Below are positions 6,859 to 9,531 of a DNA stretch of 9,531 nt, in pieces. The notes beneath the pieces are model-generated. The model was not told the DNA's origin. It ran no database searches and saw only the letters and a list, made by a program, of their open reading frames with translations. Where the stretch lies: positions 1-9,531 of the forward strand of contig JAAYZQ010000349.1 in assembly GCA_012514775.1 (NCBI GenBank), written 5' to 3'. How positions within the stretch are numbered: position 1 is the first letter of the stretch; each line of letters opens with the position of its first letter. The translations under genes were made by a program, and so were the position numbers. This DNA is from Anaerolineaceae bacterium (lineage in GTDB: Bacteria > Chloroflexota > Anaerolineae > JAAYZQ01).

Positions 6859-7774
6859 CGGTCTTGCCCAACCCTTCTTCCAGCGAGACGACAGGCTCCC
6901 AGCCCAGCGCCTTCCGCGCCTTGTCGATGCACGGCTGGCGCACCATGGGATCGTCCTTGGTGCGCTCGTCCTTGGGCTGGAGAAACAGGATCTCGGAGCG
7001 GCTGCCGGTGACCTGCAGCACCTTCTCGGCAAACTCCAGGATGGTCATCTCCCGGGGGTTGCCCAGGTTGACGGGATAGACCTCGCCCGACATGAGCAGG
7101 CGGACCATGCCTTCCACCAGGTCGGACACGTAGCAGAAGCTGCGGGTGCGCGTGCCCTCGTCGTACACGGTCAAGGACTCGCCCAGGAGTGCCTGCCGCA
7201 AGAAGTTTGGCACCACGCGGCCGTCGTCCAGCCTCATCCGCGGCCCGTAGGTGTTGAATATGCGGGCGATGCGCGTCTCGACCCCGTGGTAGCGGTAGTA
7301 GGCCATGGCCAGCGCCTCGGCAAAGCGCTTCGACTCGTCGTACACGCCTCGCGGGCCCACGGGATTGACGTTGCCCCAGTAGTCCTCCGACTGGGGATGC
7401 TCCAGCGGGTCCCCGTAGACCTCTGATGTGGAGGCCAGCAAGAAGCGTGCCCCCTTGGCCTTGGCCAGCCCCAGGGCCTTGTGAGTGCCCAGGGCGCCGA
7501 CCTTGAGCGTCTGGATGGGAAAGTTGAGATAGTCCACCGGGCTGGGCAACGAGGCCAGGTGCAGCACGGCATCCAGGGGGCCCTCAACATAGATATAGTT
7601 GGTCACATCGTGGTGGATAAAGCGAAAGCGATCGTGGCCCGCCAGGTGAGCAATGTTGTCCGTCGAGCCGGTGGCGAGGTTGTCCATGGCAATGACCTCG
7701 TGCCCGCTCTCCAGCAGGTAATCGCACAGGTGCGAGCCGATAAAGCCGGCGCCGCCGGTGATCAGGATACGCAT
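6827..7774 (-). CDS. UDP-glucuronate decarboxylase (UDP-xylose synthase) type SDR enzyme
   Basis: This 315-residue protein is a complete extended short-chain dehydrogenase. The NAD-binding loop is TGGAGFIGS at 6-14 (G7, G10, G13), with D31 for the NAD ribose. Catalytic residues are T116 and E118 in STSEVYG, and Y145/K149 in YDESK. The segments [20 protein letters not shown] (131-150), [20 protein letters not shown] (171-190) and [12 protein letters not shown] (211-222) are characteristic of UXS, which oxidises UDP-glucuronate, decarboxylates it and reduces the product to UDP-xylose in the cytoplasm. UDP-glucose dehydrogenase, needed to make the substrate, is not in the window. The ATG at 7774 lies inside the end of the upstream ligase gene (13-base overlap), with GGAGG at 7791-7787 twelve bases away; no nearer start exists in frame. 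A related UDP-sugar epimerase or dehydratase role is possible, but the UXS-type segments favour the call. Confidence 0.9.
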   Translation of the reverse strand: MRILITGGAGFIGSHLCDYLLESGHEVIAMDNLATGSTDNIAHLAGHDRFRFIHHDVTNYIYVEGPLDAVLHLASLPSPVDYLNFPIQTLKVGALGTHKALGLAKAKGARFLLASTSEVYGDPLEHPQSEDYWGNVNPVGPRGVYDESKRFAEALAMAYYRYHGVETRIARIFNTYGPRMRLDDGRVVPNFLRQALLGESLTVYDEGTRTRSFCYVSDLVEGMVRLLMSGEVYPVNLGNPREMTILEFAEKVLQVTGSRSEILFLQPKDERTKDDPMVRQPCIDKARKALGWEPVVSLEEGLGKTVDWFRVRLGQ

Positions 7775-9531
7775 GCGGTTTCTTGTCCTCCATGTGTTTG
7801 CAAATTCGGAGACCCGGGATCCCCGAGATCGGTGCTCGTCGACTCGGCCGCTGATTCAGGAGCCGCGAAAGGAAGCTGGACGAAGGCGAGCATGAGCATG
7901 AAAACGAACGCCAGATCTACCAGGAAAAAGGCATTGTCGACCAGTCCATGGGCCACAAAGTTGACCATGCCGGCCATGAGCCCCGCCACCAGGAGGGAAT
8001 CGGGCCCCGCCGGCAGGATGCGGTGCAGCCGCAGGCCGCGCCGGAAAAAGCCGGCCAGCAGCCAGGCAAGGACGGCCAGCCCGCCGAGGCCGAGGCGCAG
8101 CCAGAAGTCGAGGATCAGGTTGTGGGGATGCGACAGGTTGAACTCTTCCCAGGCGGTGGGCAGGACATAGTGGCTGCGATACTGGTAGAGGAAATTGTCC
8201 AGGCCCACGCCAAGGACGGGGTGGTCGCCGGCCATGGCCAGGCTGGAGCGCCATAGCTGCAGGCGGAAGAACGTCGTGCCCTGCTCCGTCTCGAGGAGCG
8301 AGGTCAGGCGCTCGGTGCCGGCCAGGGCCAGCAACAACACCCCTGCCAGAAGCAGCACCACGACGGCCACGGCCAGGGTCCGGCGCCCACGCAGCGCCGC
8401 CAGGAAGACGAGGGCAGCCGGCACGCCGACCAGCCACGCGCCCCGGGAGTAGGTGAGGAACAGCGCCAGGCCCATGACGGCAGCTCCCAGGGCATAGAAC
8501 CAGCGCCGGCGGCCCTCACCGCCCGTTGCCCCGGTTGTCCTCCCCCCGGCCGCTGGCCCCGGCTGACGGCGCCAGAAAGCGGCCACGGCCACTGCCAGGG
8601 GGAAAACACGCCCCAGGTAGAGGGCTAGGTTGTTGGGCGATCCGTAAAATCCTCGCACCCGCGAGACCCCCTCGGCAGTGATGACGCCCTCGCCCATGAT
8701 CCATTGCCCGATGCCCACGGCGGCGATGAGGCTCGCCCCCAGGACCCAGGCATCGACCACGAGCCAGGCAGCCGCGCGGTGGCGGATGAGAGCCCGCAAC
8801 AGGGCGTAAAAGAGTGCCGACTCGAGGACCACCGTGCGCAGTTCTCGCGCCGCGACGCGGCCCTCCTCGGCCCATAGCAGCGACAGGACGGCCAGGAGCG
8901 CCAGGGCCGCGACGCCCACGTCGAGGACCGATAGGGCCGGCCCGGAAGATTGGGCCCGGCCTTGCCGGCCGGCCGCGCCCAGGCGATGCGCGACGAGCCC
9001 CACGGCCCACGCGGCGGCGGTGAGCAGCGTCAGGATCTCGACCATGGAAAAGACCTTGCCCAGGAACGGCTTGCCGGGCTGGTAGAAGGGCAGCGCCAGG
9101 GCAACGAGCGACAGTCCCAGCCAGGGCCGCAGGAGGAGGAGCAGGGCCAGAAGGGCCAGCAAGGCCAGGCTGGGAAGCAGCCCGGGCACCAGGTAGAGCA
9201 GGAAAGCCACGGCGGCGGTCGCCGCCAGCAGCCAGCCGTCGCCCACAGCCTCGGCCCTGGCGGCCAGATCCAGCCAGGCCCCCGCCAACCGGGACAGCGG
9301 ATCCTCCAGCGTCCGCCACCAGCGCCTTGCCGCCGGCGCGCCCGCGCCGGGCGCCACTACGCCGAGAACCGCCGCGCCCAGGGCCGCGAGGGAGGCGAGC
9401 GCAAAGGCCGGCGGCAGCCACGCAGGCCACCTGGGCGGCGCCTCGCGGGCCACGCCCCAACCGGCGATGGCCCACTGCCCCCATCCCCCTTCGGCGACGA
9501 ACTCGACCGTGTGCTCGCCGTCGGCCAGGTC
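7762..9531 (-). CDS. O-antigen ligase/polymerase-family protein with N-terminal extension, 5' end cut by the window
   Basis: 589 codons lie in the window. A GTG at 9453 could start a 563-residue protein, but the same frame stays open to the edge. The 26 residues before it (including [19 protein letters not shown]) look like alternating strand residues closing a beta-sandwich, followed at once by the first membrane segment, so the true start is probably outside. Counting from the GTG, membrane segments run from about 13 to 525. Family signatures are [18 protein letters not shown] (265-282), TYSRGAWL (334-341), [20 protein letters not shown] (401-420) and [18 protein letters not shown] (441-458), with H442/H444 matching the histidine pair of the other ligase-like gene. 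The tail (528-563) is polar and probably disordered. It overlaps the decarboxylase gene by 13 bases. Ligase, polymerase and protein-glycosylase roles cannot be separated. Confidence 0.85.
   Translation of the reverse strand, partial: DLADGEHTVEFVAEGGWGQWAIAGWGVAREAPPRWPAWLPPAFALASLAALGAAVLGVVAPGAGAPAARRWWRTLEDPLSRLAGAWLDLAARAEAVGDGWLLAATAAVAFLLYLVPGLLPSLALLALLALLLLLRPWLGLSLVALALPFYQPGKPFLGKVFSMVEILTLLTAAAWAVGLVAHRLGAAGRQGRAQSSGPALSVLDVGVAALALLAVLSLLWAEEGRVAARELRTVVLESALFYALLRALIRHRAAAWLVVDAWVLGASLIAAVGIGQWIMGEGVITAEGVSRVRGFYGSPNNLALYLGRVFPLAVAVAAFWRRQPGPAAGGRTTGATGGEGRRRWFYALGAAVMGLALFLTYSRGAWLVGVPAALVFLAALRGRRTLAVAVVVLLLAGVLLLALAGTERLTSLLETEQGTTFFRLQLWRSSLAMAGDHPVLGVGLDNFLYQYRSHYVLPTAWEEFNLSHPHNLILDFWLRLGLGGLAVLAWLLAGFFRRGLRLHRILPAGPDSLLVAGLMAGMVNFVAHGLVDNAFFLVDLAFVFMLMLAFVQLPFAAPESAAESTSTDLGDPGSPNLQTHGGQETACVS
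7797..7826. repeat. Adjacent palindromes at the 3' end of the first ligase gene
   Basis: A perfect 8-base palindrome TTTGCAAA (7797-7804) is followed after one base by a 21-base imperfect palindrome (7806-7826). Its eight paired positions and two mismatches surround a CCCGGG core. Both lie inside the last codons of the ligase gene, which there encode [10 protein letters not shown] in a polar tail. The transcript could form a short hairpin just before the ribosome binding site of the decarboxylase gene. It may be a dispersed palindromic element absorbed into the gene end; a single copy cannot show this. Confidence 0.4.

Noticed and set aside
6859..7032. N-terminal extension of the ligase gene to a start at 7032
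   Set aside because: Arg/Ser-rich sequence overlapping the conserved C-terminus of the decarboxylase in another frame.
1..9531. Striking abundance of GCCAGG/CCTGGC-type words across the window
   Set aside because: They mostly read as Leu-Ala (CTG GCC) codons in membrane proteins with GC-rich codon use, so no separate signal is needed.

Overview
The window is GC-rich (about two thirds G+C by eye). All eight genes that can be supported lie on the minus strand, so transcription runs from base 9531 towards base 1. Genes overlap or are separated by a few bases, apart from an 84-base AT-rich gap at 2970-3053. High GC, the style of the large polytopic 'O-antigen ligase' and PMT-type proteins, and the mix of genes remind me of Chloroflexota (Anaerolineae or Caldilineae-like). 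That placement rests on recall of protein style, not on a marker gene, and is moderate at best.

In transcription order the genes are: (1) 9531-7762, a large O-antigen ligase/polymerase-family membrane protein whose 5' end is cut by the window and whose frame stays open to the edge, so an N-terminal soluble domain probably precedes the membrane part; (2) 7774-6827, a UDP-glucuronate decarboxylase (UDP-xylose synthase) type SDR enzyme; (3) 6858-5365, a second ligase/polymerase-family protein; (4) 5380-4820, a GtrA-family membrane protein; (5) 4779-3592, a GT4 glycosyltransferase; (6) 3581-3054, a DUF3592-like membrane-anchored protein; (7) 2969-1422, a GT39/PMT-like polyprenyl-phosphate-sugar-dependent glycosyltransferase; (8) 1420-272, a ChlI/BchI-like AAA+ ATPase; then the first 91 codons of a further membrane protein, 275 to beyond base 1.

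Genes 1-5 and 7 read as a surface-glycan module. A nucleotide-sugar enzyme supplies UDP-xylose, GT4 adds sugars on the cytoplasmic side, GtrA is the type of protein implicated in moving or handling lipid-linked sugar, GT39 uses lipid-linked sugars on the outer face, and the two ligase-fold proteins polymerise or transfer glycan. The ATPase and the protein after it have no obvious glycan role.

The most intriguing non-coding spot is the AT-rich gap before the GT39 gene. It holds a perfect 11-bp inverted repeat (2963-2973 / 3025-3035) whose gene-proximal arm contains the GT39 start codon. The 51-base segment between the arms carries the ribosome binding site, a possible promoter and a GAAC-N4-GTTC palindrome. 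It could be a start-codon-masking RNA hairpin, an operator pair or a small invertible switch. No RNA genes, CRISPR arrays or insertion sequences were seen.
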